DNA from: Nitrosomonadaceae bacterium
Lineage (GTDB): Bacteria > Pseudomonadota > Gammaproteobacteria > Burkholderiales > Nitrosomonadaceae
Reading direction: 5' to 3'
Assembly (NCBI GenBank): GCA_024644425.1
Contig: JAHELA010000050.1
Coordinates: forward strand, 1-10,060
DNA length: 10,060 nt
In this document: positions 1-7,238 of the stretch, piece after piece
Position numbering within the stretch: position 1 is the stretch's first letter
Layout: each line of letters begins with the position of its first letter
Position numbers and translations under genes: made by a program
Notes under the pieces: generated by a model
Seen by the model: only the letters and a program-made list of their open reading frames with translations
Told to the model about the DNA's origin: nothing
Database searches by the model: none

Positions 1-139
1 TGACATATTTAAACCCCAGCCAATCAGATATTATGATAAGAAGTTGCGCAACGGTTTTGGAGTGATGTTTGACGATTTACTTGCAGCATTTTTTACATTG
101 CTTTGTTTGGCAGCCTGGAAGGCATTTGTAATAACATAA
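1..139 (+). CDS. pgpA: Phosphatidylglycerophosphatase A, C-terminal fragment
   Basis: The frame entering from the left edge encodes the last 45 residues of a protein beginning DIFKPQPIR, then GFGVMFDDLLAA, a hydrophobic stretch, and a TAA stop at 137-139. The FDIxKPxPIR segment and the G-F-G-(I/V)-M-x-D-D motif are hallmarks of PgpA. This is the membrane phosphatase that converts phosphatidylglycerophosphate to phosphatidylglycerol; the paired Asp residues (D24 and D25 of the fragment) are part of the conserved family core. The C-terminal hydrophobic run (roughly AAFFTLLCLAAW) fits its last membrane helix. The start and most of the gene lie outside the window. pgpA directly before a cinA-like gene is a common betaproteobacterial order. 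The next gene begins 12 to 33 bases downstream, so co-transcription is likely. Confidence 0.85.
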   Translation, partial: DIFKPQPIRYYDKKLRNGFGVMFDDLLAAFFTLLCLAAWKAFVIT

Positions 140-172
140 AAAGGTGTAAGTTTGGGCGGTATCATAAATGCT

Positions 173-682
173 ATGAATGACACAACACTTCAACATCTAG
201 CTCAGGAAGTTGGTTTAAAGCTTATACAACAAGGGTTAATGCTTGTTAGCGTAGAATCCTGTACAGGTGGTTGGTTGGGGCATGTGGTTACTTCGATTTC
301 AGGCAGCTCAGCTTGGTACGAACGAGGTTTCATTACCTATACCACCATTTCAAAACAAGAAATGCTAGGCGTAAGCAGTAAGGCGATTAAGCAACACGGA
401 GAAGTATCTGAGGAAATTGCTAGGGAAATGGCGCATGGTGGAGTTTCCCGAAGCCACGCACAAGTCTCAGTGTCGATTACTGGTATTGCAGGCCCTGGGG
501 GCGGAACCGTAAAAAAACCCGTTGGCATGGTGTGTTTTGCTTGGGTAATGAAAGACAGTCATGTGCTTAGTGAAACAAGACATTTTACTGGTGATCGCGA
601 GGCGGTAAGGAGGCAGTCAGTATCGGTGGCTCTACAAGGGGTAATCTCATTGTTGAATGAAATGAATTCTTCAGTTGCCTAA
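173..682 (+). CDS. pncC: Nicotinamide-nucleotide amidohydrolase (CinA C-terminal family)
   Basis: This 169-residue protein is a stand-alone CinA C-terminal domain. The family deamidates nicotinamide mononucleotide to nicotinic acid mononucleotide, recycling pyridine nucleotide released for example by NAD-dependent DNA ligase. Visible family motifs are ESCTGG (residues 28-33), GSSAWYERGF (44-53), GIAGPGGG (104-111), KKPVG and a late GDREAVRRQ. The length matches E. coli PncC, about 165 residues, and no N-terminal molybdopterin-binding-like CinA domain is present. The start is uncertain. ATG at 173 lines up residue for residue with the E. coli N-terminus but has only a poor ribosome site. A TTG at 152 would add seven residues and has AAGG at 141-144 at good spacing. 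I chose the ATG on family alignment. It follows pgpA closely and precedes recA, a conserved neighbourhood. Confidence 0.9.
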   Translation: MNDTTLQHLAQEVGLKLIQQGLMLVSVESCTGGWLGHVVTSISGSSAWYERGFITYTTISKQEMLGVSSKAIKQHGEVSEEIAREMAHGGVSRSHAQVSVSITGIAGPGGGTVKKPVGMVCFAWVMKDSHVLSETRHFTGDREAVRRQSVSVALQGVISLLNEMNSSVA

Positions 683-710
683 ATTACAGACCCTTTATTT
701 TTTTGTTGCC

Positions 711-739
711 TTTCTGGGTTGATTTACATGTGCGATAAT
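711..739 (+). promoter_or_regulatory. Probable recA promoter with extended -10
   Basis: GATAAT at 734-739 is a good sigma-70 -10 hexamer preceded by TGC at 731-733, which makes it an extended -10. The hexamer 17 bases upstream (TTTCTG, 711-716) is a weak -35, as is tolerated with an extended -10. It lies 28 bases before the recA start, between the pncC stop and the recA ribosome site, and is the only reasonable promoter in the 84-base gap. Inferred from sequence alone. Confidence 0.45.
714..729 (+). promoter_or_regulatory. Possible degenerate LexA (SOS) operator
   Basis: CTGG-N8-ACAT matches six of the eight fixed bases of the proteobacterial LexA box CTGT-N8-ACAG, missing only the innermost base on the left and the outermost base on the right. 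It lies between the proposed -35 and -10 of recA, where a repressor would act. A match to CTG-N9-ACA in a gap this short is expected by chance only about once in fifty tries, so it is suggestive but not strong. No better SOS box is present upstream of recA in this window. Confidence 0.35.
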
Positions 740-766
740 TTAACGAATTTTTAAAAGGATAAATTT

Positions 767-1786
767 ATGGATGCAAATAAAAATAAGGCTCTGGCAGTGG
801 CCCTTTCCCAGATTGAAAAACAGTTTGGTAAGGGTTCGATCATGCGTCTTGGTGAGAGCGATACTACCAGAGATATCCAAGCGGTTTCCACTGGCTCTCT
901 GGGACTTGATATCGCGTTGGGTGTGGGGGGGCTGCCACGTGGAAGAGTAATAGAAATCTATGGACCAGAATCGTCGGGCAAGACCACGCTCACACTACAA
1001 GTTATCGCAGAGATGCAAAAGATTGGCGGCACCGCTGCATTTATTGATGCAGAACACGCCCTAGATCCTCAGTATGCACAAAAGATTGGTGTCAATGTTC
1101 AGGAGCTACTTATTTCACAGCCCGATAATGGGGAACAGGCGCTAGAAATTGCCGATATGCTTGTTCGTTCTGGATCAGTTGATGTAGTAGTTATAGATTC
1201 GGTTGCGGCTTTAACGCCACGTGCAGAAATTGAGGGAGAGATGGGCGAGCCTCAAATGGGCTTACAAGCGAGATTGATGTCGCAGGCACTACGAAAGCTT
1301 ACTGCTAATATCAAACGCAGCAATACAATGGTAATTTTTATTAATCAAATTCGCATGAAAATTGGAGTTATGTTCGGTAACCCAGAAACCACTACCGGTG
1401 GTAATGCTCTGAAGTTCTACTCATCGGTTCGACTCGATATTCGTCGTATTGGCGCTATTAAAAAGGGTGATGAGGTGCTTGGTAATGAAACTCGCGTCAA
1501 GGTGGTCAAGAATAAAGTTGCGCCACCATTCAAAAAAGCTGAGTTCGACATACTATATGGCGAAGGTATTTCGCGCGAGGGAGAAATTCTTGAACTTGGC
1601 GTACAGCATAACCTAGTTGATAAATCTGGTGCTTGGTACGCATATAACGGTGAAAAAATTGGTCAGGGCAAAGATAATGCGCGTGAATATCTGAAACAGC
1701 ATCCAGATGTTGCAAAAGAACTTGAGTTAAAAATTCGCACTATCGTGGGAGTTGCTGGCCAGGCTGAAGCTATTACTGTGGAATAA
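767..1786 (+). CDS. recA: Recombinase RecA
   Basis: RecA (339 residues) forms ATP-dependent filaments on single-stranded DNA, carries out strand exchange and stimulates LexA self-cleavage. Walker A is GPESSGKT (residues 66-73), the catalytic glutamate is E96 in DAEHALD, and Walker B is VVVIDS (140-145). The NQIR segment carries the ATP-sensing glutamine Q194, and the DNA-binding L2 loop includes GNPETTTGG (about 204-212). All positions coincide with E. coli numbering, so the core has no gaps. The start is firm: AAAAGGA at 753-759 lies 7 bases before the ATG and the N-terminus is canonical. The extreme C-terminus (GVAGQAEAITVE) is short and carries only two acidic residues, unlike the acidic tail of E. 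coli RecA. recX follows after 5 bases. Regulation probably runs through the promoter and putative LexA site just upstream. Confidence 0.98.
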   Translation: MDANKNKALAVALSQIEKQFGKGSIMRLGESDTTRDIQAVSTGSLGLDIALGVGGLPRGRVIEIYGPESSGKTTLTLQVIAEMQKIGGTAAFIDAEHALDPQYAQKIGVNVQELLISQPDNGEQALEIADMLVRSGSVDVVVIDSVAALTPRAEIEGEMGEPQMGLQARLMSQALRKLTANIKRSNTMVIFINQIRMKIGVMFGNPETTTGGNALKFYSSVRLDIRRIGAIKKGDEVLGNETRVKVVKNKVAPPFKKAEFDILYGEGISREGEILELGVQHNLVDKSGAWYAYNGEKIGQGKDNAREYLKQHPDVAKELELKIRTIVGVAGQAEAITVE

Positions 1787-1791
1787 GTATC

Positions 1792-2232
1792 ATGTCTTCT
1801 GGGCCGAGTTTAAAAATCCGTGCCCTAGGTTATCTAGCGCGGCGTGAGCACTCCAGGTTGGAATTAGAAAACAAACTTGCGCCTTATGCGCCAACCCCTG
1901 AAGAGCTATCTTGTGTGTTGGACTCATTGGAGCAGCATGGCCTTTTGTCAGCCGGAAGGATGATCGAGCAGGTGATCCACGCACGTAGGTGTAAATTTGG
2001 CAGCCAACGCATCGTGCGTGAGTTACAGCAGAAAGGCATAGATGAAAGCCTAATTGCCGCCGCATTACCTCAGCTTAAGGAAACTGAGCTCGAAACAGCG
2101 CGTACTGTATGGCAAAAAAAATTTGGCACAAAGCCTGTTAACGCTAAAGAACGAGCAAAACAGATGCGATTTTTGATGAGCCGGGGTTTTACATCAGAGA
2201 TAATAAGGCGAGTATTACAGCCTCGGGATTAG
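1792..2232 (+). CDS. recX: RecA modulator RecX
   Basis: RecX binds RecA filaments and limits their extension and ATPase activity. The 146-residue length is typical of the family, which consists of tandem three-helix repeats. Recognisable stretches are IRALGYLARREHSRLELENKL near the N-terminus, LDSLEQHGLLS, then RRCKFGSQRIVRELQQKGI and a final repeat ending RFLMSRGFTSEIIRRVL. Position is as telling as sequence: the gene starts 5 bases after the recA stop. The GGAA that could serve as its ribosome site (1780-1783) lies within the last recA codons and stop, suggesting translational coupling and read-through from recA. Nothing looks broken. The recA-recX pair is conserved across many bacteria. 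Confidence 0.93.
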   Translation: MSSGPSLKIRALGYLARREHSRLELENKLAPYAPTPEELSCVLDSLEQHGLLSAGRMIEQVIHARRCKFGSQRIVRELQQKGIDESLIAAALPQLKETELETARTVWQKKFGTKPVNAKERAKQMRFLMSRGFTSEIIRRVLQPRD

Positions 2233-2251
2233 AAGAGCGGCCAGGCTCATG

Positions 2252-2269
2252 TTTTTTTCTTCAAAAAAA
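2252..2269 (+). repeat. Perfect T7-CTTC-A7 inverted repeat before alaS
   Basis: Seven T, the loop CTTC, and seven A form a perfect AT-only hairpin (7-bp stem, 4-base loop) ending 5 bases before the alaS ATG. It occupies the place where a Shine-Dalgarno sequence would be expected, and none is visible there. As RNA the stem is weak, with only A-U pairs. It may instead act as an A/U-rich ribosomal protein S1 binding element, or may be chance. It is not a convincing terminator because it lacks GC pairs. Confidence 0.4.
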
Positions 2270-2274
2270 TAGAT

Positions 2275-4872
2275 ATGGAAAGTAACGAAATAAGACAAAA
2301 ATTTCTGGAGTTTTTCGCAGAACGCGGACACACAATTGTAGCATCGAGTCCTCTTGTTCCAAGTAATGATCCAACTCTGTTGTTTACTAACGCAGGAATG
2401 GTGCAGTTCAAAGACGTATTTCTTGGTAAGGACAAGCGACCTTATAAGCGTGCAGTAAGCGCACAACGCTGTGTGCGTGCCGGCGGGAAACATAACGATC
2501 TCGAGAATGTGGGTTATACCGCACGTCATCACACCTTTTTTGAGATGCTGGGAAATTTTAGTTTTGGGGATTATTTTAAGAAGGAGGCAATCCTTTTTGC
2601 ATGGGAATTTCTCACTGTTACATTGAAAATATCACAGGAAAAGTTGTGGGTAACAGTCTATGCCGAGGATGATGAAGCAGCCGACATTTGGCTTAATGAG
2701 GTAGGCGTTGCTTCTTCACGGTTGGTGCGCATATCCACCATGGATAATTTTTGGCAAATGGGAGACACCGGACCTTGTGGTCCTTGTTCTGAAATTTTCT
2801 ACGATCATGGGGCTGAATTTTCAGGCGGCCCACCGGGCACACCGGAAGGAGGGGGCGACCGCTACGTTGAGATCTGGAACTTAGTGTTCATGCAATATAA
2901 TCGAGATAGTAAAGGAACAGATCACTTGTTGCCCCGACCTTCTGTAGATACTGGTATGGGATTAGAGCGTATTTCGGCTGTAATACAAAATGTGCATTCT
3001 AATTATGAAATAGATTTATTCCAAGGCCTTGTTCGTAAAGCCGCAAAGGTAACCAATACTACTAAACTCACTGAAAATTCACTTAAGGTAATTGCTGATC
3101 ATATTCGTGCGAGTTCTTTCCTTATAGCTGATGGTGTAATTCCTGACAATGAAGGGCGCGGATATGTGCTTCGTCGCATTATCCGTCGTGCTGTCCGTCA
3201 TGGTTATAAACTGGGTAAAAAGCAGCCTTTTTTTTATTTATTAGTGGATGATCTTGTAAATGCAATGGGTCAGGCCTACCCAGAGTTGGTCAAAACTAAA
3301 ACGCGAGTGGCTTCAGTATTGAAACAAGAAGAGGAGCGTTTTGGAGAAACTCTGGCAAAAGGAATGCGGTGGTTCGAATCATTGCTAGCAGAAAATTCAA
3401 TGACTTTTTCTGGTCAAGATGTGTTTACATTATATGATACCTATGGGTTTCCTGCGGATTTAACAAAAGATTTATGCCGTGAAAGAGGCCTTCCTTATAC
3501 TAAAAATACTCAGGAAGAATATGAGAAAGCAATGGAAAATCAGCGTGAACGCGCGCGCGGGGCAAGTAAATTTACTATGCAGAATGTAATGGAATACGAT
3601 GGGAGCACAACACAGTTTCATGGCTATGAGAGCCTGCAGCATGAAGGTCAGGTTCTTGCTATTTATAAAGAAGGTAGTCAGGTAGATTCCATAAAGGCAG
3701 GGGATGTGGCATTAATTGTGCTTGATCACACGCCGTTTTACGCTGAGTCTGGAGGACAGGTAGGAGATTGTGGCGTATTACAGACTGAGGGCGGGACATT
3801 CACTGTAGAGGACACACAAAAAATTCAGGCTGATGTTTTTGGGCATAGAGGTAAACTAGATAATGGGAAATTGGCTGTTAATGATAAGGTCTTAGCAAAA
3901 GTTGATCAGGTTGTGAGAGCGCGCACAGAGCGCAACCATTCAGTTACTCACCTAATGCATAAAGCCTTGCGAGAGGTGCTTGGTTCCCATGTACAACAGA
4001 AAGGGTCGCTAGTCGATGCTCATAAAACACGTTTTGATTTCGCGCATGATAAACCGATGACGGATGCAGAAATACTTAAGGTAGAAAACATAGTTAACGC
4101 TGAAATTTTTACCAACACCAAAACTGATGCTCGTGTAATGAAAATGGAAGACGCACAGAAAATAGGCGCAGTAATGCTGTTCGGCGAGAAATATAGTGAA
4201 GAAGTGCGGGTGTTAGATATAGGATCATCACGAGAGTTATGCGGAGGAACACACGTCAATCGTACGGGAGATATTGGATTATTTAAAATTCGTTCTCAAG
4301 GTGGTATAGCTGCAGGTGTTCGTAGGGTAGAAGCAGTCACAGGAGAGACGGCATTTGAGTATGCGCAACAAAAAGAAATCCAGTTGTTAGAAATTGCCAA
4401 AGTATTAAAAACACAGCCAGAAGAAACGACTCAAAAGATTTCTCAAATAATTAATAACGTAAGGAGCTTAGAAAAAACCTTATCGCAATTAAAGTTAAAA
4501 CTAGCCAGCTCACAAGGCGACAAGCTTATCAATCAAGTAACAAAAATAAAGGGCGTGAATGTATTAGCTGCTATTCTAGAGGGCGTAGATGCAAAGACTA
4601 TGCGTGAAACTATAGACGGATTTAAAAATAAGTTGAAATCATGCATTGTAGTGCTTGGCGCAGACGAGTCTGGCAGAGCCACGTTGATTGCAGGTGTAAC
4701 ACCCGATCTGGCAGAAAAAGTAAAAGCAAGCGAGTTGGTTAATTTTGTTGCTTTGCAAGTCGGAGGAAAAGGCGGTGGGCGCTCAGAAATTGCACAAGCA
4801 GCAGGCAATCAGCCCGAAAATTTAACTACAGCACTAGATAGCGTTACGGATTGGGTCGCACAAAAATTGTAG
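2275..4872 (+). CDS. alaS: Alanine--tRNA ligase
   Basis: Class II synthetase (865 residues) that charges tRNA-Ala and clears mischarged Ser and Gly. The aminoacylation core opens with EIRQKFLEFF and SSPLVPSNDPTLLFTNAGM. GDTGPCGPCSE lies at residues 163-173 and motif 3, DTGMGLERI, at 225-233. The editing domain has all four zinc ligands: H555 and H559 in HSVTH, and C656 and H660 in CGGTH. The C-terminal C-Ala domain ends with the glycine-rich GGKGGGR (830-836). Length and domain order match the family (about 870 residues). The start is set by the conserved N-terminus, although no Shine-Dalgarno is visible; an A/T hairpin lies just upstream. It follows recX by 42 bases and precedes trxB by 40, with no convincing terminator on either side. 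Confidence 0.97.
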   Translation: MESNEIRQKFLEFFAERGHTIVASSPLVPSNDPTLLFTNAGMVQFKDVFLGKDKRPYKRAVSAQRCVRAGGKHNDLENVGYTARHHTFFEMLGNFSFGDYFKKEAILFAWEFLTVTLKISQEKLWVTVYAEDDEAADIWLNEVGVASSRLVRISTMDNFWQMGDTGPCGPCSEIFYDHGAEFSGGPPGTPEGGGDRYVEIWNLVFMQYNRDSKGTDHLLPRPSVDTGMGLERISAVIQNVHSNYEIDLFQGLVRKAAKVTNTTKLTENSLKVIADHIRASSFLIADGVIPDNEGRGYVLRRIIRRAVRHGYKLGKKQPFFYLLVDDLVNAMGQAYPELVKTKTRVASVLKQEEERFGETLAKGMRWFESLLAENSMTFSGQDVFTLYDTYGFPADLTKDLCRERGLPYTKNTQEEYEKAMENQRERARGASKFTMQNVMEYDGSTTQFHGYESLQHEGQVLAIYKEGSQVDSIKAGDVALIVLDHTPFYAESGGQVGDCGVLQTEGGTFTVEDTQKIQADVFGHRGKLDNGKLAVNDKVLAKVDQVVRARTERNHSVTHLMHKALREVLGSHVQQKGSLVDAHKTRFDFAHDKPMTDAEILKVENIVNAEIFTNTKTDARVMKMEDAQKIGAVMLFGEKYSEEVRVLDIGSSRELCGGTHVNRTGDIGLFKIRSQGGIAAGVRRVEAVTGETAFEYAQQKEIQLLEIAKVLKTQPEETTQKISQIINNVRSLEKTLSQLKLKLASSQGDKLINQVTKIKGVNVLAAILEGVDAKTMRETIDGFKNKLKSCIVVLGADESGRATLIAGVTPDLAEKVKASELVNFVALQVGGKGGGRSEIAQAAGNQPENLTTALDSVTDWVAQKL

Positions 4873-4912
4873 CAAGCTTGTTTTTTTCTACTATTCCTTA
4901 TATACCTGACTT

Positions 4913-5863
4913 ATGACAACTAAACACTCTCGCTTAATAATTCTTGGTTCCGGTCCTGCTGGTTATACTGCAGCGGTTTATGCAGCTCGTGCAAACCTGA
5001 GCCCCATTGTTATTACTGGATTAGCCCAGGGCGGACAATTGATGACTACAACCGATGTAGATAATTGGCCAGCAGATGCAAATGGTGTACAGGGTCCAGA
5101 ACTGATGGAGCGCTTCCTGAAACATGCCGAGCGTTTTAACACAGAGGTAATTTTTGATCATATTCATACCGTCAAGCTTGCTGATAAACCTATTACCATG
5201 ATTGGTGATCAGGGAACCTATACTAGTGACGCGCTTGTTATTGCAACAGGTGCATCTGCCCAATATCTTGGGCTGCCGTCTGAAGAGGAGTTCATGGGTA
5301 GGGGGGTATCAGCCTGCGCTACTTGTGATGGATTTTTTTACAAGGGACAAGATGTGGCAGTTGTAGGTGGCGGAAATACTGCAGTAGAAGAGGCCCTATA
5401 TCTTTCTCATATTGCACGTCAGGTTACTTTGGTACATCGGCGAGATAAATTCCGCTCGGAAAAAATCCTGATTGATAAACTCATGGACAGGGTAAAAAAT
5501 GGCAACATAAAACTAGAGCTTAATTATGTTTTGGATGAAGTGCTTGGTGATAAATCTGGCGTAACTGGAATGCGTATCAAAAATACCCAAGATGATTCTA
5601 CGAAAACGGTAGATTTACAAGGTGTATTTATTGCTATTGGTCACAAACCTAACACCGATATTTTTCAGGAGCAACTTGAAATGAAAAATGGTTACATTAT
5701 CACTCAAGGAGGCAGTCAAGGTAATGCAACTGCTACCAGCATACCCGGTGTATTTGCAGCCGGTGATGTGCAGGACCATATTTATCGTCAGGCAGTGACC
5801 AGTGCAAGTACTGGATGTATGGCCGCACTTGATGCAGAAAAATATCTTGATGATTTAAACTAG
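4913..5863 (+). CDS. trxB: Thioredoxin-disulfide reductase
   Basis: Cytoplasmic flavoenzyme (316 residues) that passes electrons from NADPH through FAD and a redox cysteine pair to thioredoxin. Motifs in order are the FAD-binding GSGPAG (residues 12-17), GGQL (40-43), the active-site CATCDG (C135 and C138), the NADPH-binding VGGGNTAVEE (151-160), HRRDKFR (175-181, contacts NADPH phosphate), and the C-terminal FAD motif FAAGDVQD. Length and arrangement match the low-molecular-weight bacterial type, so it is a true reductase and not a cysteine-less ferredoxin/flavodoxin-NADP reductase relative. The start is supported by the family N-terminus; no good ribosome site is visible. The Smr-domain gene follows after 20 bases. 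A peroxiredoxin that could use thioredoxin-type reduction lies nearby but is predicted to be exported, so a direct link is uncertain. Confidence 0.97.
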   Translation: MTTKHSRLIILGSGPAGYTAAVYAARANLSPIVITGLAQGGQLMTTTDVDNWPADANGVQGPELMERFLKHAERFNTEVIFDHIHTVKLADKPITMIGDQGTYTSDALVIATGASAQYLGLPSEEEFMGRGVSACATCDGFFYKGQDVAVVGGGNTAVEEALYLSHIARQVTLVHRRDKFRSEKILIDKLMDRVKNGNIKLELNYVLDEVLGDKSGVTGMRIKNTQDDSTKTVDLQGVFIAIGHKPNTDIFQEQLEMKNGYIITQGGSQGNATATSIPGVFAAGDVQDHIYRQAVTSASTGCMAALDAEKYLDDLN

Positions 5864-5883
5864 AAATAAGATCAAAGTTTCTT

Positions 5884-6456
5884 ATGAAATCGAGCAAAAA
5901 AGTGCCTGTAGATAGTAATGATGAAACCTCAATATTTCGAAAGGCAGTTCAGGGCGTTGAGCCATTACCAGCAACTGATAAGGTTGTCCATTCTCGTAAG
6001 CCTCCACAGCCCATTTTTAAGCGCGCTTTACGTGACAGGGTTTCAACATCAGATAGTTCATTTTCAAATCAGAACAATCTGCCAGAAATGGAAGCAGGTG
6101 ATGAACATTCGTTTCTGCGCTCTGGAGTATCACGCAAGACTTTAAAGCAACTTCGACGCGGCCAATGGAAGATTAATGCTCAGCTTGATTTGCATGGGTT
6201 AACTCGCGATGAAGCACTACAGGAACTGGAGGAATTCCTTGATACTTGCAATAAGAGAGGTTTTCGATGCGTGCAAATAATACATGGTAAAGGGCTAAAC
6301 TCAAAAAATCGTGAGCCAATATTAAAAACCATGGTTTGGAGCAGGCTTACACAGCATAACTATATTTTAGCCTTTTGCCAGGCGGGTCCATCTGATGGTG
6401 GTAGCGGCGCAGTATTAGTGTTACTCAAAACATCGATGTCTATGAAGGCAAAATAA
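5884..6456 (+). CDS. Smr-domain endonuclease, SmrB-like
   Basis: This 190-residue protein has a charged, probably flexible N-terminal half (about 1-95) and a C-terminal Smr domain. The domain begins LRRGQWKINAQLDLHGLT (DLHG at 102-105), carries HGKG at 134-137, and ends with GGSGA (172-176) followed by LVLLK. The DLHG and HGxG motifs form the active site of Smr nucleases. Overall layout and size resemble E. coli SmrB, which cleaves mRNA at collided ribosomes. In particular, SIFRKAV near the N-terminus and the KKLRRG-type lead-in to the domain have SmrB counterparts. I infer the same role but cannot exclude another Smr nuclease. The gene lies 20 bases after trxB on the same strand, with no clear ribosome site, and is last in the series before a weak hairpin and a convergent gene. 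Confidence 0.85.
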   Translation: MKSSKKVPVDSNDETSIFRKAVQGVEPLPATDKVVHSRKPPQPIFKRALRDRVSTSDSSFSNQNNLPEMEAGDEHSFLRSGVSRKTLKQLRRGQWKINAQLDLHGLTRDEALQELEEFLDTCNKRGFRCVQIIHGKGLNSKNREPILKTMVWSRLTQHNYILAFCQAGPSDGGSGAVLVLLKTSMSMKAK

Positions 6457-6473
6457 ATGCTGATGTATAGTTC

Positions 6474-6498
6474 AAATTACAAAATTGTATAATTTTTT
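6474..6498 (+). terminator. Weak AT-rich terminator after the Smr gene
   Basis: AAATT pairs with AATTT around an inner ACAA/TTGT stem with a two-base bulge, and the right arm runs into seven T. It lies 17 bases after the Smr stop and just before the stop of the convergent peroxiredoxin gene. The stem is almost all A-T, so termination may be inefficient. It is the only terminator candidate for the recA-to-Smr series. Confidence 0.3.
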
Positions 6499-7031
6499 TA
6501 TAGTTTCTGTAATTTCTTCAAGTCCTCTAGTACCTCGATTGAGTTGCGCGATGCGCTTGCCGACCAATATATTTTCGCAATTTTCCCTTTCGGGTCGATT
6601 AGAAAAGTATTACGTTTAGCAAATTTAACTATACCTAGATTCATCAAAGATCCGTATTGAGCGGCGGTTTCAGCCTTGCTATCGGCGAGAAGCGGAAATT
6701 GAAGGTTATATTTCTTGGCAAAATTTGCGTGGCTGGTTGTATCGTCCACACTTACACCAACTACATTTGCGCCCAATGCCGTGAGTTTATGGAGATCATC
6801 GCGGAACTTGCATGCTTGCTCCGTACAACCGGGTGTATCGTCCTTAGGGTAAAAATACAGCGCCAACCATTTACCGCGAAAATCTTCCAAAGTATGAATT
6901 TTGCCATTCTGGTCAGGCAGCTTAAAATCTGGTGCAGATTGTCCCACTTTAAGGGCATCAGCATTTGCTACATGGCTCCAGGAAAACATAATTACTCCTA
7001 TTAATGTTGCTATTAATGCCTGCAATCTCAT
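6498..7031 (-). CDS. Exported peroxiredoxin of the Bcp/PrxQ type
   Basis: Thiol peroxidase (177 residues) of the thioredoxin fold that reduces hydrogen peroxide and organic hydroperoxides. The peroxidatic cysteine is C69 in TPGCTEQAC, with C74 five residues later, the spacing of two-cysteine Bcp/PrxQ enzymes. The upstream FYPKDDTPGC block and APDFKLPDQNG are also typical. Unlike cytosolic Bcp, the protein begins with a signal peptide: basic MR, a hydrophobic stretch (about residues 5-17), then VANA before residue 25. I therefore expect a periplasmic enzyme, with reductant unknown. The start is firm: AGGAG (plus-strand 7040-7044) lies 8 bases before the ATG. It converges on the SmrB-like gene and diverges from the tRNA-Arg gene, sharing a 130-base upstream gap in which I see no strong promoter. 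Confidence 0.93.
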   Translation of the reverse strand: MRLQALIATLIGVIMFSWSHVANADALKVGQSAPDFKLPDQNGKIHTLEDFRGKWLALYFYPKDDTPGCTEQACKFRDDLHKLTALGANVVGVSVDDTTSHANFAKKYNLQFPLLADSKAETAAQYGSLMNLGIVKFAKRNTFLIDPKGKIAKIYWSASASRNSIEVLEDLKKLQKL

Positions 7032-7161
7032 TAACGTATCTCCTATTTAAGTCTTAAGTCTACTTTTTAACTGTCCATTTTGCACTTATTTTGTTTGTAG
7101 GCGGCCTGCAATAGAGTTGCTCACATTTTTTCTTACTGGAATTTGACGTAAAATGATATCA

Positions 7162-7237
7162 GCCTTGGTAGCTCAGTGGATAGAGCGACCCCCTCCTAAG
7201 GGGTAGGTCGCAAGTTCGATTCTTGCCCAGGGCGCCA
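7162..7237 (+). tRNA. tRNA-Arg (anticodon CCT)
   Basis: A complete 76-base cloverleaf can be drawn. The acceptor stem is 7162-7168 with 7227-7233 (one G-T wobble). The D stem is GCTC/GAGC (7171-7174 and 7183-7186). The anticodon stem is ACCCC/GGGGT (7188-7192 and 7200-7204). The seven-base anticodon loop carries CCT at 7195-7197. The T stem is GCAAG/CTTGC with loop TTCGATT (7215-7221). The discriminator is G at 7234 and the CCA end is encoded at 7235-7237. CCT reads the rare Arg codon AGG. TAAAAT at 7149-7154 is a possible -10 but lacks a well-spaced -35. tRNA genes of this kind are frequent integration sites for genomic islands. Confidence 0.96.
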
Positions 7238-7238
7238 T

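Noticed and set aside
683..720. ACCC...GGGT pairing after pncC as a terminator
   Set aside because: The stem is four base pairs with a loop of over 20 bases, and the T run lies inside the loop instead of after the stem.
4871..4888. CAAGCTTG palindrome followed by a T tract after alaS as a terminator
   Set aside because: The palindrome has no loop-forming centre and only four base pairs per arm, so it cannot form a useful hairpin. trxB follows at once on the same strand.
4903..4913. TACCTGACTTA before trxB also occurs, inverted, in the spacer repeat near 7423-7433
   Set aside because: An 11-base match is expected many times by chance in 10 kb, and the flanking bases do not extend it.
5021..5263. 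Open frame on the minus strand inside trxB
   Set aside because: Lies entirely antisense to a well-conserved gene, matches no family I recognise, and is typical of chance open frames opposite coding sequence. The same applies to antisense frames within pncC, recA, alaS and the GGDEF gene.
5918..6145. 75-codon plus-strand frame overlapping the Smr gene
   Set aside because: It is an alternative frame within the N-terminal half of the Smr-domain protein, with no family resemblance. The Smr frame is continuous, so no frameshift is implied.
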